A stretch of DNA of 64,000 nt from Syngnathus acus. Its lineage: Eukaryota; Chordata; Actinopteri; Syngnathiformes; Syngnathidae. Positions 47,340 to 58,994 of the stretch are shown here, piece after piece (position 1 is the first letter of the stretch; every line of letters begins with the position of its first letter). The notes under the pieces are model-generated. The model worked only from the letters and a program-made list of their open reading frames with translations, searched no databases and was not told the DNA's origin. The stretch lies in the NCBI RefSeq assembly GCF_901709675.1, contig NC_051101.1, positions 1,606,501 through 1,670,500 of the forward strand, written 5' to 3'. Both the position numbers and the translations under genes were made by a program.

Positions 47340-47800
47340 GCCTCATTAACAGCGTAATTTAAACTCCGTCATCCCAGCCAGTCCTTGTCAGTCTGTCTGG
47401 TGATGCTCCTCAGTTGCTCACTACGCGCTCTCTGCCCGACTCCTGTTGCCGACCATGCCCGTTTTCTGACCCTCCCAAGTTCTGTCTGCCGCCCGCCCTG
47501 ACCATTTGCCTGTTTACGACCTCTCTCTGACCGCCGCCGCCTGTCCACCACTTTACCCCGAACCACGATTATCAGCTGCGTCCTGTCTTGCTGTGCGCTT
47601 ACTCTGTTGTCCTCTACAGTAGGTTGGTTCCAGCCATCCGCCAGCCAGGCGCGCAGTGGAGTGCGACCCGTAGTGGCGTGACAGTTCCCGTCCACCAGTC
47701 GAGCCCCCAGAACGTTGTCGCTCAACCCAGCCAGACCTCCAGCTTGCCACATTCCCCTTCTCTCTTTCCAATAAAGTCTGCGGCGTAACGCATTTGGTTG
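47340..47800 (+). mobile_element. Possible LTR-retrotransposon LTR fragment
   Basis: A pyrimidine-rich block ending in 'ccaataaagtctgcggcgta' and 'acgcatttgg', which resembles the R-U5 end of fish gypsy-type LTRs. No LTR partner, primer-binding site or gag/pol found, so the assignment is weak. Confidence 0.3.
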
Positions 47801-47814
47801 TCCAGCTCGATCTG

Positions 47815-48772
47815 TCCGTAAATATAAGATTAGTTTTCAATGTTATGCGGATGACACCCAATTAAACAAAGAATAAAGGTGTTCTGTTCATAACTAGTGA
47901 GATCCTCTCACAGATAAGAAAGGAAGGGAGTCTAAGAACTCTCCGGAGCTAGACAGAGATCTTTGTTTAAGCAAACATATGAGGCCTCCGGTTCAGGTCG
48001 ACCAGCGCTTCTGCAAAAACAATTATTCCAACACTCTCCACAGACACCTTCAAGTTCCTCGTATCCACAATCTCTCGGGACCTGAAATGGTCTAGCTGCA
48101 TAGACTCTGTCCAGAAGAAGGCCCAGAAGAGGCTGTACTTTCTGAGACAGCTCAGGAAGTTCAACCTGCCACAGGAGCTGCTGAAGACCTTCTATGCTGC
48201 CATCATCCAGTCCATCCTCTGCACCTCCATCACTGTCTGGTTTGGATTGGCCACCAAACAAGACAACCACAGACTGCAACGGACAATCAAGACTGCAGAA
48301 AAGATAATCGGAACCAACCTCCCATCTATCCAGGACTTGTACCTGTCCAGGACCAGGAAACGTGCAAGTAACATTTCTACAGACCCTTCTCACCCAGGTT
48401 GCAGTCTGTTCCAACTACTCCCCTCCGGACGGCGTTACAGAGCACTGTACGCCAAAACCAGCAGACACAGAGACAGCTTCTTCCCCCAGGCTGTCGCTCT
48501 GGTGAACTCACACCACTTTTAGAGTCTCAGAGACATTGCTGTGCAATAACATCCTGCTCTCGACGCTGGTTGGAATTGGGGGGTTAGATCACCAACTGAT
48601 TCCCGAGCGCGGCACCGCTGCTGCTCACTGCTCCCCTCTCCCCCAGGGGATGGATTAAAATCACACGGGGGTGGGTTAAATGCAGAGGACAAATTTCACC
48701 ACACCCAGGTGTGTGTGTGACGATCATTGGGACTTTAATCTTTGATCTTTAATCTTTAATCTTTTTATCTTT
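47815..48772 (+). mobile_element. LINE fragments, CR1/L2 group
   Basis: A short piece near 47835 encodes FQCYADDTQL, a reverse-transcriptase YADD motif. From about 47990 a second LINE reads TFYAAIIQSILCTSITVWFG, then LPSGRRYRALYAKTSRH and DSFFPQAVALVN, and ends in 'ctttaatctttaatcttttt' repeats. These are probably two different LINE remnants side by side. Confidence 0.75.
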
Positions 48773-49082
48773 GAATTGTCTATATGATGTGTACTATGTG
48801 TCCACTCTGCATCCATTGCAGCCTGGTCATCCTGGAAGAGGGATCCTCCCATCTGTGGTCTCTTCTCAAGGTTTCTCATTTCCCCTAGTAGGAGTTTCGA
48901 GTTTTTCCTTGCCCTCCTGGGAGTTTAAGATCAGGGGACGTATGAGAATATTTGTCAATTTTCGCACATGTCCTGAGTTTTGTTAGTCACCTAAATGTTG
49001 AACAGAGGCTGAGATGTACCGAAGTCAAATTCCTTGTTTGGCATGCTCAAACATGGCCAATAAAAATTCTTGAATCTTGAAT

Positions 49083-50600
49083 TTTGAACCTGTTTAAGGA
49101 AACCACTGTAACTCTCGATAAATGTACTCTTACCCAAAGTGATACTGTAACCAATCTCGGTGTTATATTTGACCAAACTCTCTCCTTTCAAAAACACATT
49201 AAGAACATAACTGGAACTGAGTTTTTCACCTCCGTAATAATGCTAAGATTCTACCGATTCTTTCAACCCGCGGAAATTATTATACATGCGTGTGTTACGT
49301 CGCGCCTTGATTACTGTCACATATTGTTCTTTGGTCTTCCTAAGTCTAGTATTAAAAGTCTACAATTGGTACAAAAGGCTGCAGCGAGACTGCTCACAAG
49401 GACTAGAAGGTTTGATCATATAACCCCGATACTAGCCAGATTACATTAGCTCCCGGTCCACCTAATATGTGGCTTCAAGGTCCTCTATAAAACATTGCAT
49501 GGCTCTAAGCGCCTTCCTAGCTCGTCGACCTACTTGTACCTTACGTTCCATCCCGAAACCTTCGTTTGCACAACGCTGGTCTTTTAATGACCCAGAGGGC
49601 CAAAAAGAAGTCCGTAGGGTCTAGAGCCTTATTGTCAATATCAAGGCCCGGGGGCCAGAAACGGCCCCCTACATTGTTTTATGTGGCCCACAAAGACAAA
49701 TGTTGCATCGACTTTATGTCATTACTACAATTACAAATTGTCTTTTTTATTACCATTTATTTTTTTAAACTATTTGAACAGTTTTAACTAGTCTCTGATT
49801 TCAAAACTAGTTATTCATCAGTTTGTTGTGTAGCCTATACTATATGTATAGATGTATGAGATTTCATGTTGTGTCGGTCTGATTGTATTGCATCGGCACA
49901 TATTCAGTTTATGTGTGTGTTGCTGTGTGCTTTTGCTAACAGTGACACTATGACGGCTGTGGTGCGTTTGTAGTCCGATGGAAATCAGAGCATGCAGTTC
50001 AACCGGTGAACCTGGATTGTTCATTTTTGACCAACATAAAATACACAGCCAAGTCGAGACACCTCGACTGTGATAGCCACTCAGAACAGCGGAGCGTCTT
50101 TAAAAGTGACTTTGTTCTTATTGTCGCAATATTTATAGAGCTTGTCTAAAACAGTAAACAAAGTCACGTTGATTCTTTTGGATTTTAATCACAATCACTT
50201 TCAATAGTTTATTCCTTACACTGTCTAAAACCTTTTTAAAAACTGTCACTTTTATTTAAAAAAAGAAATACAATTTAAAGAATATTTAATATTTATTTTT
50301 ATTCAATTATTCAACTCTCCATACATACATGGGAATAGGACTTTACGTCTATCGTTGTAATATAACTGATTATGATATAGAAGCTGGTGTAACACTTAAC
50401 AGATTTTTGTTGGTGGTGTGCCTCAAGATTTTTTCCAATAAAAAGTTGTGCTGTGAATGAAAAAAGGTTGGGAAACACTGGTCTAGAGCATTCTTTTTTT
50501 GGAATACCCTACCGATAAATAGCAGAGATGCTACCTTAGTAGAAGCATTTAAGACACGATTAAAAACAAATTTTTATGCTATGGCCTTAAATTAACTTGT
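49083..50600 (+). mobile_element. LINE C-terminal fragment interrupted by a hAT element
   Basis: 49083-49618 encodes VTNLGVIFDQTLSFQKHIKN, TSRLDYCHILFFGLP and LVQKAAARLLTRTRRFDHIT, typical of a non-LTR retrotransposon C-terminus. The frame resumes after the insertion at 50489 with FWNTLPINS and EAFKTRLKTNFY. Frameshifts and stops are present. Confidence 0.75.
49627..50480. mobile_element. hAT insertion inside the LINE
   Basis: Flanked by an exact 8-base duplication, gtctagag (49619-49626 and 50481-50488), matching the NTCTAGAN preference. The right end GGTTGGGAAACACTG is a hAT terminus. The expected left terminus is missing and a fragment like the MITE at 58424 starts near 49636, so the left part was replaced or rearranged. 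Confidence 0.6.
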
Positions 50601-50851
50601 GTTGGCCGATTTGGTTGTCGTTTGTGCTCTCTGTCCCGCCCCCCACCTCCCCGGCTGGGGGTTAGGTGACACCCAAACTGAAAATGGCTTTCTGGATTCC
50701 ATGTCAACCACGAGGGATCTGAGGCGGATTACCCCCCTCGTAGACACTGCCATGACAACTGAGGGCACCTTCCTGCAGCTCTTCACTTTAAACATGCACA
50801 TCTACTTCTTTTTCTTGACAAATTTGCTAACATTCCAGTCAATTTAGAATA

Positions 50852-51639
50852 CCGTGTTTTTCCATGCATAATGCGCAAAATTTAACAAATTTATTGTCCT
50901 AAAATCTGGGGTGCGCATTATGCATGGATACAACAATTTTTGAAGAAAATCTCCCTCGAAATAAAACTTGAAATCACACCTTTCTTCTTGTTTGTTGTCA
51001 ATCGCGCATCGCATTCAGCCATCCTGCCCAACACACTTAGTCAGTAAAATTCATAATTGACGACACATCGTTTGATGCGATGGTCCAATCCTTGATGGTG
51101 TGTTATTGTCAAATATTGTTTGTTTTTTAATCTCCATCGCAAACCGGATATCTACGGAGGCCGCCATTACAGATGCGCAGAACGGATGCGCAAGACACGT
51201 CAGCTATATAAAGAGCGAGAGTTCAGTTCTATACCTAAATGCGTATTACAGGTAATGTTTTATTTCACAACACTTTGCCTTGTTCCTTTCTTCTCTGCTG
51301 TTCACTTCAAACACGCTCCATACAAACACAATGCTCTCGTATCAGACGCTTGCTCGATCACCTGCTCGTTTGGTGTCACAATGTACCCTACACAAATCCG
51401 AAACATTTCTTCGCTATCGAGTTTGCTAGCGCATGCGCAGTGATACTGACCGGCAGAACAACATCCGGTTGTTCCCAAAGATGATCTTTTTTCTGAAATA
51501 ATTTTACGTTTACGGACTTAAGTAAGAGTCAAAATTTGGGTGCGTATTATACATGGGTACAGGCTATTTTCCAGCATCGACATGCCATTTTTAGGGTGCG
51601 TATTATGCACAGGGGCGCATTATGCATGGAAAAACACGG
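50852..51639 (+). mobile_element. TA-flanked MITE, copy 1
   Basis: Inverted ends begin CCGTGTTTTTCCATGCATAA and finish TTATGCATGGAAAAACACGG, with TA on each side. Flanking subterminal repeats read 'tgcgcattatgcatgg' and 'gcgtattatacatggg'. No transposase. A second, inverted and longer copy is at 61191-62169. Confidence 0.75.
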
Positions 51640-51641
51640 TA

Positions 51642-52667
51642 ATGCACAAAATTCGTCAAGTTCAAGTTTTCTGCTGACTATAAAGTCGGATTGAAACGGA
51701 AATTGGGCCCCTTCTAGTGGCAATTCAGCCTTTTTCAAGGTTGACGACGAGGCACTCCAAAGGACCCCTGCCAGAGGGCGAGGAGAAATCTTTGCCAGTT
51801 TTGTTTGGTGGTGTGTCCTGACATTTTCATCACGAATAATATTTGGCTTGCCTGAACAAAGGTTGGAAAACACCGATTGAGATAACGTAATTGATTTCAT
51901 CCCAGAATACGAAGCGTATTCTTGAACCAGTTGAGTTCTGATTAAACAGACAATTCATCATGTTACATACAACAAAATAGTTTTTGGTGGTCTTCAAATG
52001 AGATTGATTTTATATGTTGCGGCTTATCCTCTCATCTTTTGCTCTCGTGCCATTTGGCAGAGTCCGCCCGGATCACACCAGTCTTGAAACACAGAGCCTT
52101 GTGGAAGGAAGTGGGAAGCGGATGTGGTGAGATGGCTTGATTTTACACTTCCCCCAAATAGCAGTTTGTGGTGCGAATGGGGAACAACATATTTAATGGT
52201 TGCAGCACAGACTCCTTGCTATTACTCTTTGGCTCTTTCTCCAGATTCACAGTTTTGCAAATATTTTAATTTTCAACCAAAATTTCCCAATGTGATATTC
52301 AACACGACAGAGTAACATGGTTCCAATTAGAATTTCAAAACATTCAGCATATTCAGTTCACCTTGGGAACAATTTTCTTGGCAAAAATTCTACCCATTGA
52401 TCAAATATTTTCCAAAGTTACCCACCCTCCCGAAAAATCATTATTCATTTCCAGTGACACACTCAACAAAACATTGCTCCCATTTGAAAGTCAAAACATT
52501 GAGCACATTTAATTCACCTTCATCATGATTTTCAACATGCCAAAAACCTCCGTGTGCTACATAAAACAATTTTTTCCCTTCATTATCTAATATCGTTCAA
52601 CATCATTCTATCATGTATCCATATTTCTTTTCAGCATTCACATGCCATTTCCCCAGAAATGGCAAAA
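51642..52667. other. Intergenic, no gene recognised
   Basis: The minus-strand frame at 51547-51900 and the phrases 'gacactggtttt' and 'ggttggaaaacaccg' near 51865 suggest an old hAT end at most. Otherwise featureless AT-rich DNA. Confidence 0.4.
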
Positions 52668-52706
52668 GTCTAGATCACAGGTGTCAAACTCAAGGCCCGG
52701 GGGCCA

Positions 52707-55700
52707 GATTTCAGTTTCAGTTTATTTAAAGGAACATCAAAGTTTCATGGACTGGCCTGACTCAGTTCAAGAACTGTTTTACAGCAGGTTCCTATAACAT
52801 TACATACATTTCAATACAATATATACATTATTGTTAAGGGGTGCAAGTTTGGTTTGTACATAGAAAATATGTGTATAGCCGTTTAAATTGCGTAATAGAG
52901 GTGGCTGATCTGATTTGAAGGGGTATCTTATTCCAGATCAAAATAGATGTGCGGATAAAAGAGTTTAGACCAAAATTGTTTTTGTATGCTGGGGTTCGGA
53001 TGAGGTCCTGTGTAACTGAGCGGGTGATGCGAGCCTGTCTTTCATTACGGCCTGGGATGAGTGAATTAACTATAGGTGGGAGAGAATTTGTGTGTAGTTG
53101 ATAGAAGAGTTTTATTGCCATGAGAATTGTGTAATTCTGGAAGGTCAGTGCATTGGAGCGTGCAAGTGACGTGCAGTGATGGGTCCAGATTGATAGTCTG
53201 CCATGTATTTTGTATGCTCTATTGTATAGTCTGGCTATGGGATCCAGAGTTTCTTTTGTGGTGAGAGACCAAATGGGAAGACAGTATGATAAGTTAGACA
53301 GTATGATAGAATGTAGATAAATATTTGAGACATTATGGGTGAGATAGTGCCTGATCTTGTTATAGACATATATTTTCTGTTTGAGCTTATTAGTGAGAGT
53401 GTTAACATGTTTTTTCTAGGTGAGGTGGGAGTCTAAGTGCACTCCAAGATATTTATATGTGTCTGTGACTACTAGAGTTTGATCGGATAGAGCAGTGGTC
53501 CCCAACCTTTTTTGCACCACGGACCGGTTACGTGTCAGAAATATTTTCGCGGACCGGCCTTTATATAAATAAATATATTTATATATTTATTATTTAAATA
53601 TTTATATATATAAATAGGATGAAATAAAATGATACGACTGGCATAAAACCAAATATAAACCACATAAAAATAAAACGTTGAATTAGTGGGAGCACCGAGC
53701 TCTTTTGTCAGAAATGAGCCGTTCCCATCTAGGCGTAATCGGAGACAATGACACCCGAAGTGGTTAAGGTTTGTCTTTAAATGCAGGATGCTTGGTCTCC
53801 ATGTGCCGAAGCAGGTTTGAAGGCTTCATTGCCTCGTTAGCTAGCCTTTCGCCACATATGCGGAGTGCACTTGGCGCGTCAGAGTCACCTGTGGCGATAA
53901 ATCCATATTTTAAGTAGGACTCCAGAAATGTTCTTTTAAATGCAGCTTTCCTTTTCTTAGAAGTCGTAGCCTCTTCTTCTTCAGTGTCCTCATTGGACGT
54001 TTTTCCCTTTCCGAAGAAGCTTTCCAAACTTCTCTGTTTCTTGCTCATTTTTGCTTGCCTCGCGGGCTTGACTGTGGTGACATGTCACGTGACCGAGACG
54101 AGCGCCCTGTGTCAAGAGTCCTTATTTTTCAGATGCACCGACAGATGTAATTGGGAGAGATTCGCCAAATTTTTTATATTTTTCAAAATAAATTCTTACT
54201 CATTTTTGCTAGCTTTGCGGGCTCGACTGGGGAAACATGTCACGTGACCGGGACGACCGTCTTAACCTGAATGAATTGATCGTCAATGGAAAAAAAAAAA
54301 TAATAATTATTTTTTTTTATTTTATTTTTTTTCCTGTGCGGCTCCGCGGCCCGGTACCAAGTGACCCACGGACCGGTACCGGTCCGCGGCCCGGTGGTTG
54401 GGGACCACTGGGATAGAGTAATGGGGACAGTTATGGAGATGTTTTTCCTAGGGGAGTGGAAATACATTATTTCAGTTTTTTTTATATTGATCGTCAGATG
54501 GTTTACTTTTAGGAGCTGGAGATCAGAAGTAAGTTTGGAGTTTATGGTTTCGATGTTCGGATCTGAGGTGAAAATAACTGTGTTGTCAGCATATAATATG
54601 ATTTGAGTTTGTTTGCATATGTTGGGCATGTCATTGATGTACATAATGAATAATAATGGGCCCAGTATGCTGCCCTGGAGAACACCAGTGAGAGAGGGTT
54701 GGAGTAGATGTGGCCTGACCAATATTAACAACCTGGATTCTATCCGAGAGGTATGAAGAGAGCATAGTTAGAACTGAGGGGGAGAGATGAAAGGAAGCTA
54801 GTTTGTTATGGAGTATTTGGTGATTAACTGTGTCAAAGGCTTTACGGAAATCTATAGACTGCTCCTGTGATGTGGCCTTTATTAAGAGAAGTGCGTATAT
54901 ATTCTGTGAGTTGTAGCTGTGCAGATAGTGTTGAACGAGCTGATCGGAAGCCAAATTGTGAGTTGTTGAGAAGGTTGTTTGTTTCAAGATGTTCTATAAG
55001 TTGTTTTGGCAGGATTATTTATAAAAGTTTTGATATAGGTGGGAGGATTGCTATGGGACGGTAGTTGGACAGGGTTGTTCGGTCGTCTGATTTAAATATG
55101 GGGGTAATTTTTGCTTTTTTCCACGCAGTCAGAAATATGGAATGTCTTATGCAGAGATTGATTAAGTGGAGGATTAAGGGTAGGAAGCTACTGGCATGGG
55201 TTTTGTAAAAGTCTGTGTTTAATTCATATATGTCTTTGGCCTTTGAGTTATTGAGTGAGCTGAGAATACTGGATAACTCTGAGAGCGTAATCTCAGAAAA
55301 GGTTAGCTTGTCTGATGAGGGAGTTATAGGTGTGGGTGGAGACGGAGGATCAAAGTGTTCTGTCAGTTCTTTAATAGAGGTGATGAAGTAATTATTAAAT
55401 GCATTTGCAATCTGTTCCTGATCAGTAGTGAGTGTATTTTGTAAGGATATTGTATTTTCATGAGTTTGCCCAGTGATGGATTTTAGTATCTGCCAGAGGA
55501 TTTTGGGGTTCGTGGCGGCCTGAGTGATTTGCTCCTGGAAGTAGGTAGTTTTAGCCTTACTTATCTCTAAGGTGCATTTATTTCTAAGATGTGTGAGAGC
55601 TGTTTTAGTTTCAATAGTTTTTATTGACCTATACAATTTCAGTGCAGTGGTTTTCTGTGCGATTAAATTGAGAATATCTGAGTGTATCCATGGTAATTTA

Positions 55701-57706
55701 TTTTGTCGTAGACTGAGTTTTCTGGTAGTAGTGTATTTTTTCTGTATGGCTTCTATACGATTCTGGAAATCTGCTAAGATTTGTTCTGGGTCGGTGAGTG
55801 CTAGTTGGTTGCTCCAATCAATATTTTTTATTTCGGTTTCATACTGTGGTAGCTTGGATCTTGGTATATTTGAAATAGTGCACTGTTGATGATTTTTCCG
55901 AGATTTAAGGTTTTTCCTAACTGTGTATATGAGAGAATGGTCTGATACAGCTACGTGGATGACTCCTGATATGCTATATTTTGCAGGTTGATTAGTGAAG
56001 ATGAGATCGAGAATAGAGCTGCGAGTGTGACATATTTCTAGTTGGTTCTTTTATCAGTTGGCGGAGTCCTAATTTTTTTGCCATGCTTTTTAGAGGTTTG
56101 GATGATTTGTCTTTGTAGTTTAAGTTCAGGTCGCCAATTAAGATATATTCCTTTGTTTTTATATTTTTTATAATATTGGATAGATTTTTAATATAATCTG
56201 TGGGGTTTGTGTTTGGCGGCCTGTAACTGGCAATAACTGTGATTGCATGTTGGTTGGTAAAACTGATGACCAGTTGCATTGTTTCAGTTTCTGTTGTGAT
56301 TGGGGTTACTGTGTGTGCATATGATTTATTTATTAGTAATAGAATACCTCCACCTGGTTTATTTGGCCGGTCTCTTCTGTGTAGTTGATAATTGTCTATG
56401 GAGATCTGGTGTGATAGGAGAAAGCCACGATTCTGTAATGATGAGAAGATGTGGTTTGCCTTGTTCAGTGAGTATTTTTATTTCATCAAGCTTTGATGTG
56501 ATGCTTCTTGCATTGAGGTGGCATATTTTAAAACCTTTAATATTGCTTAATTGGGATATGGTTTGAATTTGTTTTATGTGATTCTTATTTTTCCGTTTTG
56601 TCATTTGTACGTTATTTTGGGTGCTAGATTGGGTGCTGGCATCTGTTTGACTGGAATGAGATTGCGTGATGGGCTGAGGGCGAGCTCCAGAGGCATGTAG
56701 TTTTGGGCTAGGGTTTAGTGGGATATTTATGAGGTTATTATGATTGGTTAATTGTGCCTGAGATCGATAGACAGTGGTGGATACTCTAAAAGAAATGTGG
56801 ACATGAATCTTTTGCAGTGGGAATGTAGTGTGTGACAGTGGTGTGGTTTTTCCTTTGGTGAAGGTGGGGGGGTGGAGTAAAGGGGCCTGGTATGAGGACT
56901 AGCGTGTGGGGGAGCGGGGGGATCTTGGTTAGTCCGAGGTCTGAGGGGAGGTGAACTGTTGTTGTGAGGGAGAGAATGGATCGGACTATCCTCGCGTCAC
57001 GACTCATGGAGCCAGTCCAGGGATTCCAGAGTGAGCTCCATGGAGAGGGAGAGCAGCCGTGTCCCCGCCTGGTTGAGGTGTAAACCGTCCCTTGCAAAAA
57101 GATTGTGCTGTTTCCAGAAGGTTGTGAAGTTATTGGTATAGGGGATCTTGTTGGTGGTGCAATGGGCCTGGAGCCAGATGTGTAGATCACGGATCCGACT
57201 GAACTGGGTGTCGGTGAGTCGTGGAGATGGAAAGGGGCCGGAGATAATGAAGGCCTTACCGGTTGCAGAAACGGTGGAGATGAGTGTGCGAAAATGTTGT
57301 GTGAGAATCTCTGACTGCTGGAGTTTGATGTCATTGGTCCCGATGTGTATGATGACAATGGAGATCTGTGGACGGTGCGCTGTCAGTTGGGGGATGCGGG
57401 TGTTGATGTCGAGGACCTTGGCTCCGGAGAATGAGTGGGTCTCAGCTTTGGAGAGGGAACGTGGCGTACCATTGAGCATCCAACCACCAGCACAGAGGGG
57501 ACGCGGGTATGGGTAGGTGGACAGTTTGGTGCCGGCAGGGCTGCGGTCCGTGTCCTGTCAGATTGCTGGTGGCTCTGAGCGTGGTGTGGTGGGAGGGGTC
57601 GGGGAAGTGAGTGCTTGAAAAGGGGGTGTTCTCAAAAAAACACTAAAATCACTCTAAAATTGCAGGCAAGACTAGGAGCAAACAATACCGGCAGCCATCT
57701 TGCGCC
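52707..57706 (-). mobile_element. Near full-length decayed LINE with esterase-type ORF1
   Basis: Minus-strand order: a 5' region from about 57706; an ORF1-like SGNH/esterase domain at 57479-56997 (VIIHIGTND, RDGLHLN); an apurinic endonuclease at 56604-55992 (ICHLNARS, ITESWLS, YILIGDLNLNY); reverse transcriptase at 55636-54631 and below (KSDDRTTLSNYRPIAIL, LQGSILGPLLFIMYINDM, LYADNTVIF); and a C-terminal region at 53121-52834 (GLNSFIRTSILIWNKIP). The 3' end near 52707 carries repeated CTGAAA. An esterase ORF1 points to the CR1/L2 group. Frameshifts, and YADN in place of YADD, indicate it is inactive. Confidence 0.8.
53493..54410. mobile_element. hAT (Charlie-type) element inside the LINE
   Basis: Inverted ends CAGTGGTCCCCAACC and GGTTGGGGACCACTG with a perfect 8-base target duplication ggatagag (53485-53492 and 54411-54418). 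Minus-strand 54048-53764 encodes a BED-type transposase N-terminus (MKPSNLLRHMETKHPAFKDK), similar to ZBED5-like hATs. The rest of the transposase is deleted. Confidence 0.85.
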
Positions 57707-58041
57707 GGACGCATTATTATTATACGCTATTATTTGACCCGCCACATCATTTTATGTGGCACGCAATGACAAATTGTGCATCAAATTCGTGTGTCATTAC
57801 TAGAATTGCAAATTGTCTTCACTTTTAATAATATACATATGTATTTTTTAAATATTTGACCAGTCTTTACTCGTCTGATTTGAAAACGAGTTATTTGTCA
57901 ATTTGTTTTGAAGCTTTTACTGTATATAATATAAGGTGCTCATACATTTATTTGGGTTGACAGTCATAATGACCCTCCGAAAGAAGCTATGACTACAATG
58001 CGGCTTGCGAAAAAAAAGAGTTTGACACCACTGGTTTAAAT

Positions 58042-58415
58042 CTAGGGTTAGGGTTTCAAAGTAGGGTTTGATACTAGAGTTAGGGTTTCAAAGTAGGGTT
58101 CAAAGCTAGGGTTAGGGTTTCAAACATGTGTTTAAAGCTATGGTTAGGATTTCAAACTTGGGTTTCAAACTAGGCTTAGGGTTCCAAAGCAGGGTTTTAT
58201 ACTAGTGTTAGGGTTTCAAAGTAGGGTTAAAGCTAGGGTTAGGGCTTCAAAGTAGGGTTTCATACTAGGGTTAGGGTTTCAAAATAGGGTTTAAAGCTAG
58301 GGTTACGGTTTCAAAGTAGGGTTTAAAGCTAGGGTTAGAGTTTCAAAGTAGGGTTTAAAGCTCGGGCTAGGGTTTTAAAATAGGGTTCATACTAGAGTTA
58401 GTGTTTCAAACTAGG
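58042..58415. repeat. TTAGGG-like minisatellite
   Basis: Units built on 'gctagggttagggtttcaaa' and 'gtagggttt', about 20-38 bases long, repeat with variation for about 375 bases. It contains telomere-like TTAGGG but is not a telomere. It is bounded on both sides by gtttaaat and by MITE copies. Confidence 0.85.
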
Positions 58416-58423
58416 GTTTAAAT

Positions 58424-58742
58424 CACAGGTGTCAAACTCAAGGCCCGGGGGCCAGATACGGCCTGCCAATTCATTTTGTGTGGCCCGCGAAGACAAATTG
58501 TGCATCAAATTCATGTGTCATTACTAAAATTGCAAATTGTCTTCACTTTTATTAATATCTTTTTTTTTTTTTTTTTTACTCATCTGATTTGAAAACGAGT
58601 TATTTGTCAGTTTGTTTTGTAGTTTTTACTGTATATAATATGAGGTGCTCATACATTGATTTGGGTTGGCAGTCATAATGGCCCACCGAAAGAAGCTATG
58701 ACTACAATGCGGCCCGCGAAAAAACCGAGTTTGACACCCCTA
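58424..58742. mobile_element. hAT MITE copy M2
   Basis: A complete 319-base copy, CACAGGTGTCAAACTC to GAGTTTGACACCCCTA, in the same orientation as M1. Left flank gtttaaat (58416-58423), right flank gtctagat (58743-58750). Confidence 0.8.
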
Positions 58743-58994
58743 GTCTAGATGATAATAATTCACTTTTGGGCTATGTAATGTCAGGCCTACTTACCTCTAG
58801 CCTACGATACTTACTATATAACAAAAAATAGCCAATTTTGAGGTCTAGTCTCGGTTCAGTCCTTCCACTATTTGCAGGCTTTACTGAGTTTATGGTTTTT
58901 AAACAAACATGAGAAACATTCAACGTGGCTAAAAGTTAACGACTTGAGGCCATTGACCATTACTGGTCAGTAGCGTAAAATTGTTTGCGGTCAC

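Larger units (their letters stand above)
52676..58033. mobile_element. hAT MITE copy M1, split by a LINE
   Basis: The left end CACAGGTGTCAAACTC is at 52676 and the right end GAGTTTGACACCACTG finishes at 58033. The short left part ('caaggcccgggggccagat') is followed by about 5 kb of LINE, then the MITE resumes near 57715 with 'catcattttatgtggc'. Left flank gtctagat (52668-52675), right flank gtttaaat (58034-58041). Confidence 0.75.

Noticed and set aside
51120-51484. 81- and 107-codon frames, with near-identical ones at 61336-61721 on the minus strand
   Set aside because: Shared only because both lie in copies of one MITE; no domain and no transposase motif.
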